NCBI GenBank assembly: GCA_024408695.1
Contig: JAKSUU010000001.1
Span: 1-17,144, forward strand
From: Coriobacteriales bacterium
Lineage (GTDB): Bacteria; Actinomycetota; Coriobacteriia; Coriobacteriales; QAMH01
Reading direction: 5' to 3'
DNA: 17,144 bases
Shown here: one piece after another, positions 1 through 7,700 of the stretch
How the letters are laid out: the number at the start of each line of letters is the position of its first letter
Position numbering within the stretch: the stretch's first letter is position 1
Made by a program: the position numbers and the translations under genes
Notes under the pieces: generated by a model
What the model was told of the DNA's origin: nothing
Database searches by the model: none
What the model saw: only the letters and a program-made list of their open reading frames with translations

Positions 1-122
1 TAATTTTATCACAGAACTAAAATTTTTTCAATAGCTCACAAATAACACAAGTTTTCAATTAAACAAAGGGGTACCCTATTAGAATATAAAGCTTTGAATA
101 GGAAGTTCATCTGCGTGCCGAT

Positions 123-151
123 TTGATGTTGAGCTGCAGGGTATATATAGT
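123..151 (+). promoter_or_regulatory. Candidate promoter P1 upstream of the metal exporter gene
   Basis: TTGATG at 123-128 and TATAGT at 146-151 are separated by exactly 17 bp, as in a housekeeping sigma promoter. The predicted start is near 158, giving a leader of about 210 nt that contains both downstream hairpins. It lies inside the first copy of the 43-bp repeat. Confidence 0.45.
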
Positions 152-190
152 GTCCCTGGTTGGCACGGTTAGTATTTAAGGCATGCCGAT

Positions 191-219
191 TTGCTAGCAA
201 GTTGACGGATATATATAAT
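191..219 (+). promoter_or_regulatory. Candidate promoter P2 upstream of the metal exporter gene
   Basis: TTGCTA at 191-196 and a perfect TATAAT at 214-219 are separated by 17 bp. The boxes occupy the same place in the second repeat copy as P1 does in the first. Transcription would start near 226, inside the 5' arm of the large hairpin, so P1 and P2 transcripts would fold differently. Confidence 0.5.
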
Positions 220-221
220 GT

Positions 222-328
222 CCTCCTCTAGGCCTGCTGCTGTTTTGGCAGTATGCTGAAGCAGCAACAGGCCGGGGGGAGGTCTTTAATTTTCTGATCC
301 TGCTAGTGCACGGCAGAGTCAGAAAATT
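222..328 (+). promoter_or_regulatory. Structured leader with two strong hairpins
   Basis: The first hairpin spans 222-282. CCTCC at 222-226 faces GGAGG at 278-282, and GGCCTGCTGCTG at 231-242 faces CAGCAACAGGCC at 262-273, with mostly wobble pairs between, giving about 20 nearly continuous pairs followed by a T-rich stretch. The second hairpin has perfect 10-bp arms, AATTTTCTGA at 288-297 and TCAGAAAATT at 319-328, with inner CTGC/GCAG pairing. A weaker GGTAT (341-345)/ATACC (363-367) pair would place the ribosome site in a loop. The layout suggests an attenuator or metal-responsive leader. I do not recognise a known riboswitch consensus. Confidence 0.5.
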
Positions 329-367
329 GTTGCCTTCTTTGGTATAGTTGAAAAGGAGTGTGATACC

Positions 368-1075
368 ATGAGAATTAAAAATGAACGTCTCAAAATTAAC
401 GCAACCGCGCATCCTATGTCTAAGATGCTTCCAATAATGATAAGCGAAATGGCTCCAGCCACAACTATTGCAACGGTGCTTTTTATTAAATTTATATGTG
501 GAATGATCTTTGGATTTTTAATCAATTTTATTCTTGAAAAATCCGGGCGATTGCATACAGGTCTTGCAAGCAAACATACTCATGATGGACATGGAGACTA
601 TGACATTGATCAACTTTGTGACGAAGCTAATTGCAAATGCGACGACCACTGTGAGCACGAAAGCGGAAAACATGCTTGGGGACATATTGCTCTTTGCGCA
701 CTTAAACACAGTTTACAAGTCATCGTTTTTGTCTTGGTTATAAGCTTGTGTCTAAATTTACTAATTGAAACTGGTGCAATAGAAAATCTCTTTGCAAGCG
801 ATGCTAGTTATGGTCCATATTTAACAACTTTTATCACAGCAATTTTAGGGCTTATTCCAAATTGTGGAATTTCTGTTGGTATAACTGAATTATATCTTGA
901 AGGTTACCTTTGCGGTGGTGCTTTAATTAGCGGGCTTTTGGTAAATGCTGGCTGCGGGTTATTAGTTTTAATCAGAACAAACAAAGATTGGCGCGAAAAT
1001 CTTCGCATCGCACTTCTGCTTGTTACGATTGGTCTTGTTTGTGGCTGCCTTATCCAGGCAATTGGCATCCTTTAA
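368..1075 (+). CDS. Heavy-metal exporter-like membrane protein (ArsP_2 / 10TM exporter family), short form
   Basis: This 235-residue membrane protein resembles the C-terminal half of the putative 10-TM heavy-metal exporter family (ArsP_2, formerly DUF2899). The best signature is the segment around residues 161-196: GLIPNC, then TELYLEG, then the LVNAGCGLLVL stretch. Membrane spans are visible near 32-56, 112-133, 148-171, 183-203 and 213-235. Between the first and second lies a soluble loop, about 63-106, packed with possible metal ligands (H63, H70, H72, H75, C84, C89, C91, H94, C95, H97, H102, H106). Full members are usually well over 300 residues with a related N-terminal half, which is missing here. 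The start is set by AAAAGGAG at 351-358, 9 bp before ATG. It may be a genuine half-size transporter that dimerises, or a 5'-truncated gene with a new start. The substrate is not shown. Confidence 0.7.
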   Translation: MRIKNERLKINATAHPMSKMLPIMISEMAPATTIATVLFIKFICGMIFGFLINFILEKSGRLHTGLASKHTHDGHGDYDIDQLCDEANCKCDDHCEHESGKHAWGHIALCALKHSLQVIVFVLVISLCLNLLIETGAIENLFASDASYGPYLTTFITAILGLIPNCGISVGITELYLEGYLCGGALISGLLVNAGCGLLVLIRTNKDWRENLRIALLLVTIGLVCGCLIQAIGIL

Positions 1076-1082
1076 TACAATC

Positions 1083-1115
1083 TGGTGCAAAACATCCCTG
1101 ATATTTTTTGTACCA
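1083..1115. repeat. 33-bp hairpin repeat, copy 1
   Basis: This is the first of three copies in the window (also 1148-1180 and 11925-11957). The ends are TGGTGCAAAA and TTTTGTACCA, a near-perfect 10-bp inverted repeat around CATCCCTGATATT. It lies 7 bp after a stop codon. The flank ATTCGCAGGTCA at 1116-1127 recurs next to the third copy, so the mobile or copied unit is longer than the hairpin there. It has no T-tract after the stem, so it is not a standard terminator. Confidence 0.7.
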
Positions 1116-1147
1116 ATTCGCAGGTCACAGCACTGAAATATATTTTC

Positions 1148-1180
1148 TGGTACAAAACATCACTGATATTTTTTGTACCA
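1148..1180. repeat. 33-bp hairpin repeat, copy 2
   Basis: The ends TGGTACAAAA (1148-1157) and TTTTGTACCA (1171-1180) are a perfect 10-bp inverted repeat around a 13-nt centre. It differs from copy 1 at only two positions and starts 65 bp after it. The flank seen beside copies 1 and 3 is not present here. Confidence 0.7.
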
Positions 1181-1213
1181 ATCAGAAATTCAAGTAGTAT
1201 TTTTCAACAAACC

Positions 1214-1259
1214 AATTTTGTTCAAATTTACCGTTAGCCAGAAATTTTTGAACAAAATT
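1214..1259. promoter_or_regulatory. 13-bp inverted repeat overlapping the -35 box: candidate operator
   Basis: The arms AATTTTGTTCAAA (1214-1226) and TTTGAACAAAATT (1247-1259) are perfectly complementary around 20 nt. The right arm contains the whole -35 box of the next promoter. A dimeric regulator bound here would block RNA polymerase. The product of the next gene has an N-terminal winged helix and is an obvious candidate for autoregulation, but that link is inference. Confidence 0.5.
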
Positions 1260-1276
1260 TATTCAAACCTTATAAT
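1248..1276 (+). promoter_or_regulatory. Strong promoter for the choline/ethanolamine operon
   Basis: TTGAAC at 1248-1253 and a perfect TATAAT at 1271-1276 are separated by 17 bp. The predicted start near 1283 gives a leader of about 38 nt before ATG at 1321, with AGGAG at 1312-1316 as ribosome site. Confidence 0.75.
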
Positions 1277-1320
1277 ATACTATAGTTTTTTAACAATGAT
1301 TTCGTACACATAGGAGAATA

Positions 1321-3198
1321 ATGCTTACCAACGAAGAATTTGACATTCTTAATTATTTTTACAAATTAGAAAAGTCAAAAAAAGAAGCATCTGCAAAACC
1401 TGCAAAAAAGAATGCTAAGCCTAAGTTATATGATGACAGGCACAAAGAACAACTCCCTCAATTCCCAGACAAAATCACTCAAAGAATAATTGCGAGTCAA
1501 AGTGGATTGTCCTTAGGCACAACAAACAAAGTCCTTAAAACCTTAAAATCCAAAAAATATATAAAGGATAGCGCAATTACCCCTGCTGGTATGCGTGTTT
1601 TAAAACCCTATAAAGTGGATAACGCAATTATTATGGCGGCTGGACTTTCCTCTAGATTCGCTCCAATCTCTTACGAAAAACCAAAGGGCATTTTAAAGGT
1701 CAAAGATGAAATTTTAATCGAACGCCAGATAAAACAACTAAAAGCTGCGGGAATCGATGAAATCATTTTAGTCGTTGGTTATATGCGTGAAGAATTTTTC
1801 TACCTTGCGGAAAAACTTGATGTAAAGATTCTCATTAACGATGACTACGCAAATAGAAACAATTTTTATTCTTTGTATCTAGCAAAAAATTATCTAAAAA
1901 ATTCATATGTATGTTCTTCTGATGACTATTTTACTCAAAATCCCTTTGAAGAATATATCTATACTTCATATTATGCTGCAGAATACAGCGCCAAAAAAAC
2001 TCCAGAATATTGCCTTGTTACAAAAGGAAAACACGATGAAATTGTAAATGTTTTAATTGGTGGCAGCAAGGCCTGGTACATGACTGGACATACTTATTGG
2101 AACAAAGAATTTAGCAAGGCATTTATTAATTTATTAAAAACTATAGTTGACGACCCTAACACCGCTGGAAAACTTTGGGAAGATATTTATCGTGAAAACA
2201 TCAAAAAATTACCCGCAATGGTCCTTCGAAAATATAACAATGGAGAAATCTTCGAATTTGATTCATTGGATGAACTAAGGAGCTTCGATCCAATCTTTAT
2301 TCAAAATGTAGACAGCAGCATTTTAAACAACATATGCAAAGTCCTAAAATGCAATAAAGAAGAAATTATAAATATTGTGCCTATTAAACAAGGCCTTACG
2401 AATCTTTCTTTTATGTTCACTGTCAAAAATAAAAAATATGTTTATAGGCACCCAGGCGCAGGAACAGATGAAATTATTAACCGTGCCTCCGAAACTTTCT
2501 CGCAAAAAGTTGCTCTTGAGCTTGGGCTAGACAAAACCTTTATTTATGAAGACAAAAATCGCGGTTGGAAGATTTCTTATTTTATCGATAATTGCACACC
2601 TTTTGATTACCACAATGCAAAACATGTTAAAACAGCTATGAAAATGGGTAAAAAGTTGCACACCTGTGGCAAAAAATCAAAATTTAAATTTGATGTTTAC
2701 GAAAACACGCTCGAAATCATCGAAAAACTCGGGGCAGCCCAGCGCACGTCGTTTAAAGACTTCGAAGTTATCTATAGCAAAATTCAAAAAATTGCTAAAT
2801 TTTTAAAAGCAGAAAAATCCCCTTTATGTTTATGTCATAACGACTTTTATGACCCAAATTTCTTAGTTAGTAAAAAGGGTATGTTTTTAATTGACTGGGA
2901 ATATAGTGGCATGAGTGATTACGCAAGCGATCTTGGAACATTTATATGTTGCAGTGATTATACCTTTGAACAAGCGCTCGAAGTATTAAATATTTATTTT
3001 GAAGGAAAGATGAACGAAGAGCAATTAATACATTGCGTAAGCTATGTCGCACTTAGTGCATTTTATTGGTTTGTATGGGCCTTATATAAGGACATGTGCA
3101 ACGACCCCGTAGGAGAATGGCTTTATTTATGGTATAAACACGCTAAAAACTTTAGCGAAAAAGCATTGGAATTAATTGAAAGTAAAGGAGACAAATAA
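1321..3198 (+). CDS. Winged-helix / phosphocholine cytidylyltransferase / choline kinase fusion
   Basis: This 625-residue protein joins three modules. Residues 1-98 hold a Lys/Ala-rich linker and a MarR-like winged helix (about 52-98). Residues 101-335 are a LicC-type nucleotidyltransferase: AIIMAAGLSSRF at 102-113, EKPKG at 119-123, and a probable metal-binding D201-D202. Residues 350-620 are a choline/ethanolamine kinase of the LicA/APH fold, with the catalytic-loop motif HNDFYDPNF beginning at H506 (D508 as base) and IDWEYSG with D525 and E527. The expected chemistry is phosphorylation of choline or ethanolamine with ATP, then condensation with CTP to give the CDP-amino alcohol used to decorate teichoic acid, lipopolysaccharide or glycolipid. 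Its stop overlaps the permease start by one base (TAATG), indicating translational coupling. The catalytic modules are clear; which amino alcohol is used is not. Confidence 0.88.
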   Translation: MLTNEEFDILNYFYKLEKSKKEASAKPAKKNAKPKLYDDRHKEQLPQFPDKITQRIIASQSGLSLGTTNKVLKTLKSKKYIKDSAITPAGMRVLKPYKVDNAIIMAAGLSSRFAPISYEKPKGILKVKDEILIERQIKQLKAAGIDEIILVVGYMREEFFYLAEKLDVKILINDDYANRNNFYSLYLAKNYLKNSYVCSSDDYFTQNPFEEYIYTSYYAAEYSAKKTPEYCLVTKGKHDEIVNVLIGGSKAWYMTGHTYWNKEFSKAFINLLKTIVDDPNTAGKLWEDIYRENIKKLPAMVLRKYNNGEIFEFDSLDELRSFDPIFIQNVDSSILNNICKVLKCNKEEIINIVPIKQGLTNLSFMFTVKNKKYVYRHPGAGTDEIINRASETFSQKVALELGLDKTFIYEDKNRGWKISYFIDNCTPFDYHNAKHVKTAMKMGKKLHTCGKKSKFKFDVYENTLEIIEKLGAAQRTSFKDFEVIYSKIQKIAKFLKAEKSPLCLCHNDFYDPNFLVSKKGMFLIDWEYSGMSDYASDLGTFICCSDYTFEQALEVLNIYFEGKMNEEQLIHCVSYVALSAFYWFVWALYKDMCNDPVGEWLYLWYKHAKNFSEKALELIESKGDK

Positions 3199-4643
3199 TG
3201 GGAGAATGGGCAGCGACATTTTTTAGTAATCCGGGCAACTATGTAGTTGCACTTATTATGATCTGCGCCATCATTGGCTGTTTGGTTTCTGTTTTTAAAC
3301 CAGAACACGAACTTGGTCAAGAGTTTGTTGCAGGTATCGATGCTATTGGTCCTATCTTTTTGCCTGTAGCTGGTATTATGGCTTCTCAGCCTTACTTAGC
3401 AGCATTTATTAGTGGAGTTTTTGGACCACTATTTAACACAATTGGTGCAGACCCGGCAATGGCAGCGACAACCTTTATAGCCGTTGACATGGGCGGTTAT
3501 CCGCTTGCTGCCGAACTTGCAGCAACAAAAGAAAGCTGGATTATGGCTATGATGACAGGTTATATGGCAGGTGCTACTATTGTATTTACCATTCCTGTTG
3601 CTTTAAAGATGCTTGAAGTTCGCGACAGAAAATACTTGGCACTCGGTGTTATGAGTGGTCTTTTGGCTATTCCTATTGGCGTATTTGTATCGAGTGCAAT
3701 TATTGCTTTTTCAAATCCAATGATTCGTGAGGTGGTTGCTACCAATGGCGAAGCAACCTATCAGCTCGCGCTAAGTTGGGCGCAAATTGGTATTAACCTT
3801 GTTCCTTTAATTATTATCTGCGTTCTTTTAGCACTTGGTCTTAAGTTTATTCCTAATGGCATGATTAAAGGCTTTAATGTATTTGGTCGCGTTCTTGAGA
3901 GCGCATTAAAGATTGTTGTTGTAATTGTTATTATTGATTACTTTACTGGTATTTTTACAACCTTGCTTGGAGAAGCCTTTGAATTCCAGCCCATTATCGC
4001 AGATGAAGTTGACATATTTAGAGCTTTGGAAACCGCAGGTGCTATTGGTATTATGCTTTGTGGTGCCTTCCCAATGGTTTGGATGATTAAGAAGTTCTTA
4101 GCTAAGCCACTTGAAAAACTTGGTAAGCTTGTCCATCTTTCTTCAGATGCTACTGCTGGCCTTTTGGCTGCAAGTGCTAATGTTTTAGCAGCTCTTGCTA
4201 TGGTTAAAGATATGAGAGCACGCGATAAAGTAATTGTTATGGCATTTGGTGTTTGCTGTGCGTTCTTATTTGGTGACCATTTGTCGTTTACTGCAAACTT
4301 CCAACCTTCACTTATTCCAGCTGTTATGCTTGGTAAAATTGCTGGTGGTATTTTCTGTATTATCTTTGCCTACTTATTAGCAATTAAAAACGCCGAAAAA
4401 CTCGAAGCTGAGGATGCAGCTAAAGGCATTAGCTCAATTAGCACTCCTAAAGAAGATGAACAACTTATTGTAAATAACACGAACGACGAAGTTGCGCTAG
4501 ACGCTCCACGCTTTATGGCAGATACAAAAGCTCTAGCTCAATCTACCCTTGAATATGCAAAAATGATTGACGCGAGTGAAGAAGATTTAGCAAAACTTGC
4601 CCAAAGTGGTTACATGGCCTGTTCAAATATTGCAAAAAAATAA
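3198..4643 (+). CDS. EutH-family ethanolamine (or choline) permease
   Basis: This 481-residue membrane protein matches EutH, the ethanolamine permease family. Conserved stretches include DMGGYPLAAELA at 97-108, a segment around 123-163 matching the EutH core (ATIVFTIPVAL, RKYLALGV, IPIG), and FGDHLSFTA near 358-366. About ten hydrophobic spans lie between residues 14 and 396. Residues about 400-481 form a soluble acidic tail with no membrane span, longer than I expect for EutH. The gene is coupled by one base to the kinase/cytidylyltransferase fusion and no other eut genes are present. It probably feeds the fusion enzyme, taking the place the LicB-type choline permease has in classical lic loci, and not an ethanolamine catabolism compartment. 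The family is well supported; the substrate is inferred. Confidence 0.85.
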   Translation: MGEWAATFFSNPGNYVVALIMICAIIGCLVSVFKPEHELGQEFVAGIDAIGPIFLPVAGIMASQPYLAAFISGVFGPLFNTIGADPAMAATTFIAVDMGGYPLAAELAATKESWIMAMMTGYMAGATIVFTIPVALKMLEVRDRKYLALGVMSGLLAIPIGVFVSSAIIAFSNPMIREVVATNGEATYQLALSWAQIGINLVPLIIICVLLALGLKFIPNGMIKGFNVFGRVLESALKIVVVIVIIDYFTGIFTTLLGEAFEFQPIIADEVDIFRALETAGAIGIMLCGAFPMVWMIKKFLAKPLEKLGKLVHLSSDATAGLLAASANVLAALAMVKDMRARDKVIVMAFGVCCAFLFGDHLSFTANFQPSLIPAVMLGKIAGGIFCIIFAYLLAIKNAEKLEAEDAAKGISSISTPKEDEQLIVNNTNDEVALDAPRFMADTKALAQSTLEYAKMIDASEEDLAKLAQSGYMACSNIAKK

Positions 4644-4669
4644 ACCTCACTGACATAACATCTAAAACA

Positions 4670-4755
4670 CAACACTTGGGGGATGGTAACCTAAGTGTTG
4701 TGCCTTCCTTGTGTTGCAGAAACGCAACACTTAGGTTACCGTTCCCCAAGTGTTG
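4670..4755. terminator. 31-bp-stem hairpin of two inverted repeat copies between convergent genes
   Basis: Copy A (4670-4700) and copy B (4725-4755) are inverted versions of the same 31-bp unit: CAACACTTGGGG, a 3-bp variable core, then GGTAACC and TAAGTGTTG. They match at 29 of 31 positions, with one or both differences tolerable as wobble, and leave a 24-nt loop. The structure lies 26 bp after the permease stop and 11 bp after the end of the minus-strand restriction gene. It can therefore stop transcription from both sides, although no strong T-tract follows. The units belong to the repeat family arrayed at 12987-13106. Confidence 0.6.
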
Positions 4756-4766
4756 CGATACAAGAT

Positions 4767-7700
4767 TTAATTGTCGTTATCCTTGGCATCTGCTATTTTT
4801 TCGGTAACAGAGGCTTCAATATAATCTATTAGTTTTTTTGAAAAACTAAAGCAAGTATAGAAATATTCATCTGTAAACTTATCAAGCTGAATTGCTTTAT
4901 TTGATTTCTTAATTTTGTCGTTAATATCTTTAAGCTTTGGCTTTACACTAGCTGGTTTTTCTAAAAAGAGAGTATAGTCTGGAACAAGCTCAAATCCTCG
5001 AACAACAAGCTTTTTTTGTCTAAGCGACAAAACAAATCGTATGGTTTTTGTCATAAAATATGATTTGATTAATGCACAGTGTGTACTTTCCTTTGAATTT
5101 TTATATTTTTCTGGAGGAAGAACATACACAACATTGCCAACCGCAATTCTATTCTCATTACAAATAACAGGGTTATTATTAATAACATTGTTTCTACCGG
5201 CCAAAAGAGAATGACCTTTTTTATCTAACATTACTTTTCTGGAATTTGATATTTCCTCGTAATAATTGGCCTTTTTATTCAGATACTTTTCTTCAATATA
5301 ATACCAATGAGATTTTGTTCCTTTTCCACTTCCTTTATTTGCCCAAATTTCACGAGCTTTATTTAACCCATCTTTGGAATCCTTTAACTTGTCTGTGTCC
5401 TTAGATTTATCAAAACCAAATTCTTGACCATTTAAACTTCCAATATTTCCAGCTACTCTTTGCAAAATACTGTTGGTCGCCTTGCTACGATTGTCTAAAA
5501 GCTCATTAAAATAATCGTCCATTGATACATTTTTAATAAATTTTTTAACAAACTTTTTATATACTTCAGCTTCATACTCATTCGCAACAAAAACATCGTC
5601 TTTTTTATATGTCCCAGAGTAACTCTTAATTCCGTCCCTGCCTTTAAAATAAGAATTATAAGATACATCTCCTTCAAAGTCTTTTTCAAAATATGAAATT
5701 ACAACACCACCATCAATAGCATCATTTTTTTCAAAAATTAACTTTGAATCACCATAGTATTCAAAATTTTTAAGCTTGTTATCTAAAATGTTGTCCCTTT
5801 TATTGCATGCTTGTTTAGTAGGAACTACCCAATCTGCAGGGTGTATAAAACAACATGAATGTTCAGCAATTCCCCAACCAATTTTTAGAAATTGTGGCCA
5901 TATGGGAAAATTCTTTGTACCACCTTTTTGTATCTGATAAGGTGGATTACCAACAACTGCAGCAAATTTCACTTTTTTATCCTCTCCGTATGCATCTAAT
6001 TTTATTTGTGAATAATCATCGTTGCTCAATAAGGCTTTTATAACATTTTCACAACCATTTTTTTTGTCCTCATCACACTTTTTAGCAATGTCATAAGAAG
6101 TAAAGTTCTTAGCAATGTGTGCACAATTTAAACCACACTCTTCGTATGCTTTAAGGGTAAACTCAAAACCTACACCTGAAGATGGTATTGTATAAAAGGC
6201 ATCGGCATAATTAGGAAAATCTTTATAAGATTTCACGCCATGTGTTTTGCACCATTTAGTGTTAGAATCACACCAATCCTTAATAAAATCCCTATAAACA
6301 TATGCAAATTCGCCAATTTTTCCAGAAATATCTAAGATCTTTTCGCCGTTTACAAGAGCATCAATAATTTTTCTTTTAATTTTAGGTTCTTCTTGAACTT
6401 GTTTGTGTTCATAAAAAGCAAGTTTAAATAATTTTTTGCATGAATCTACAGGTGTAATGACTTCTGCATCACTAATTTTTTTAAGCTTGTCAAATACAAG
6501 ATAGGATTTATTAGCAATATCGAGACTTGTCTCTGATCTACCTTCTTTTATATTATTAATATCGTTTAAAGAGTGCTCAAAAATCAAACGAAAGTTTATC
6601 TCTTGCGGTGTTTGTTCTTTGCGATCTATAGTTAGAAATGGTTTTAAAAGTGAAGGCTTTATACCAAGGTTTTTGCAAATTCTTAAATTGTCATCATAGC
6701 GTTCATTAGAATCGGCATCGCAAGCTTTAATTAGATTATCAAAGCTTTCTACCTTAGACGGTGAAAGATATGCAAACAATAAAAGGCGCATATAGAAAGC
6801 CAAAAACAAATCTTCTTTTGATGGTTGTTTCTTTTTTTTGTCTGAACTGTCTTCTTCTAAATGATCTTCTTTATCACCTACAGATGAGCTAGAGTCTTGC
6901 TGTTCATTTTCTTGGTCATAATCTTCATCTTCTTCAGCGTATTGTTCATCCATAGAAAAATTGAAACCTTTTTTGGAATCTAAAGGGGACATACACTCTA
7001 TCATATTTCTTATTTGCCCGTTCTCATAGAATCCTTCAAAAACTGGGATTTCTTTAGCCGTTTGAATTAAACCTTGTTCCTTTCGGAAATCCTCAACATG
7101 TTTCGAAGCATCTGCATAGCACTCAATTTTTTCAGCCCTTTTTTCGCCAATTACAATAGTGTTAACATCAGAATAATATTGATTCAAGATTTCGTTTGGT
7201 GATTTTTTACTTTTATCCACCGATAAAGAGTGGCCAGAAAATTGATTGTCTGCTCTTATAACATCAAGATGAAACATTCGATTAGGCTTTAAATCAATCA
7301 AGATTGTCTGGGGTTTTAAGCACTCCTTGTGCCCCTTTGGCCCACTAGCCAAACTACTTAAGCTGGGATTTGTTATAATGTAAGAACTTTGAAGTCTAAA
7401 GATTGCCTGGTCGTATTCCTCAATAGAGCTACAATCCTTTGCAAAAATCATAGTATCCCACTGTTCTATAGTCACTCCTGTTAATAACTTTTGCGAAGTA
7501 AAAGACAATGTTTTTTCATGATTTAAACTACACTTGATTAATTCATGTTTATATTTAGTTATACTTTTTGTTTTATCATGAGAAGTGATAAGAAATTTTT
7601 GATAGTTGTTAAGGTTAGGAAGCTCTTCAATATGGTCTTCTATTAATTTGTAAAGTGCGTCACAAGATGATACACGTGGAAGAACAAAAACAATATGATT

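Larger units (their letters stand above)
113..223 (+). repeat. Two direct copies of a 43-bp promoter-bearing repeat, 68 bp apart
   Basis: The segments 113-155 and 181-223 align without gaps at an offset of 68 bp, with about 32 of 43 bases identical. The best conserved parts are the left end (GC[G/A]TGCCGATTTG) and the right end (TATATATA[G/A]TGTCC). Each copy carries a promoter-like pair at the same internal position. The left end of copy 1 can also pair with GGCAC at 161-165. The conserved blocks outside the -35 and -10 boxes could be binding sites for a regulator, but this is inference. Confidence 0.6.

Noticed and set aside
113-328. Known metal riboswitch (yybP-ykoY, NiCo) or cobalamin riboswitch in the leader
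   Set aside because: I could not find the conserved core sequences of these classes; only the hairpins and promoter repeats are supported.
3198-4643. Ethanolamine catabolism (eut) operon
   Set aside because: Only the permease is of eut type; no ammonia-lyase, shell or cofactor genes are present and the partner gene is an amino-alcohol kinase/cytidylyltransferase.
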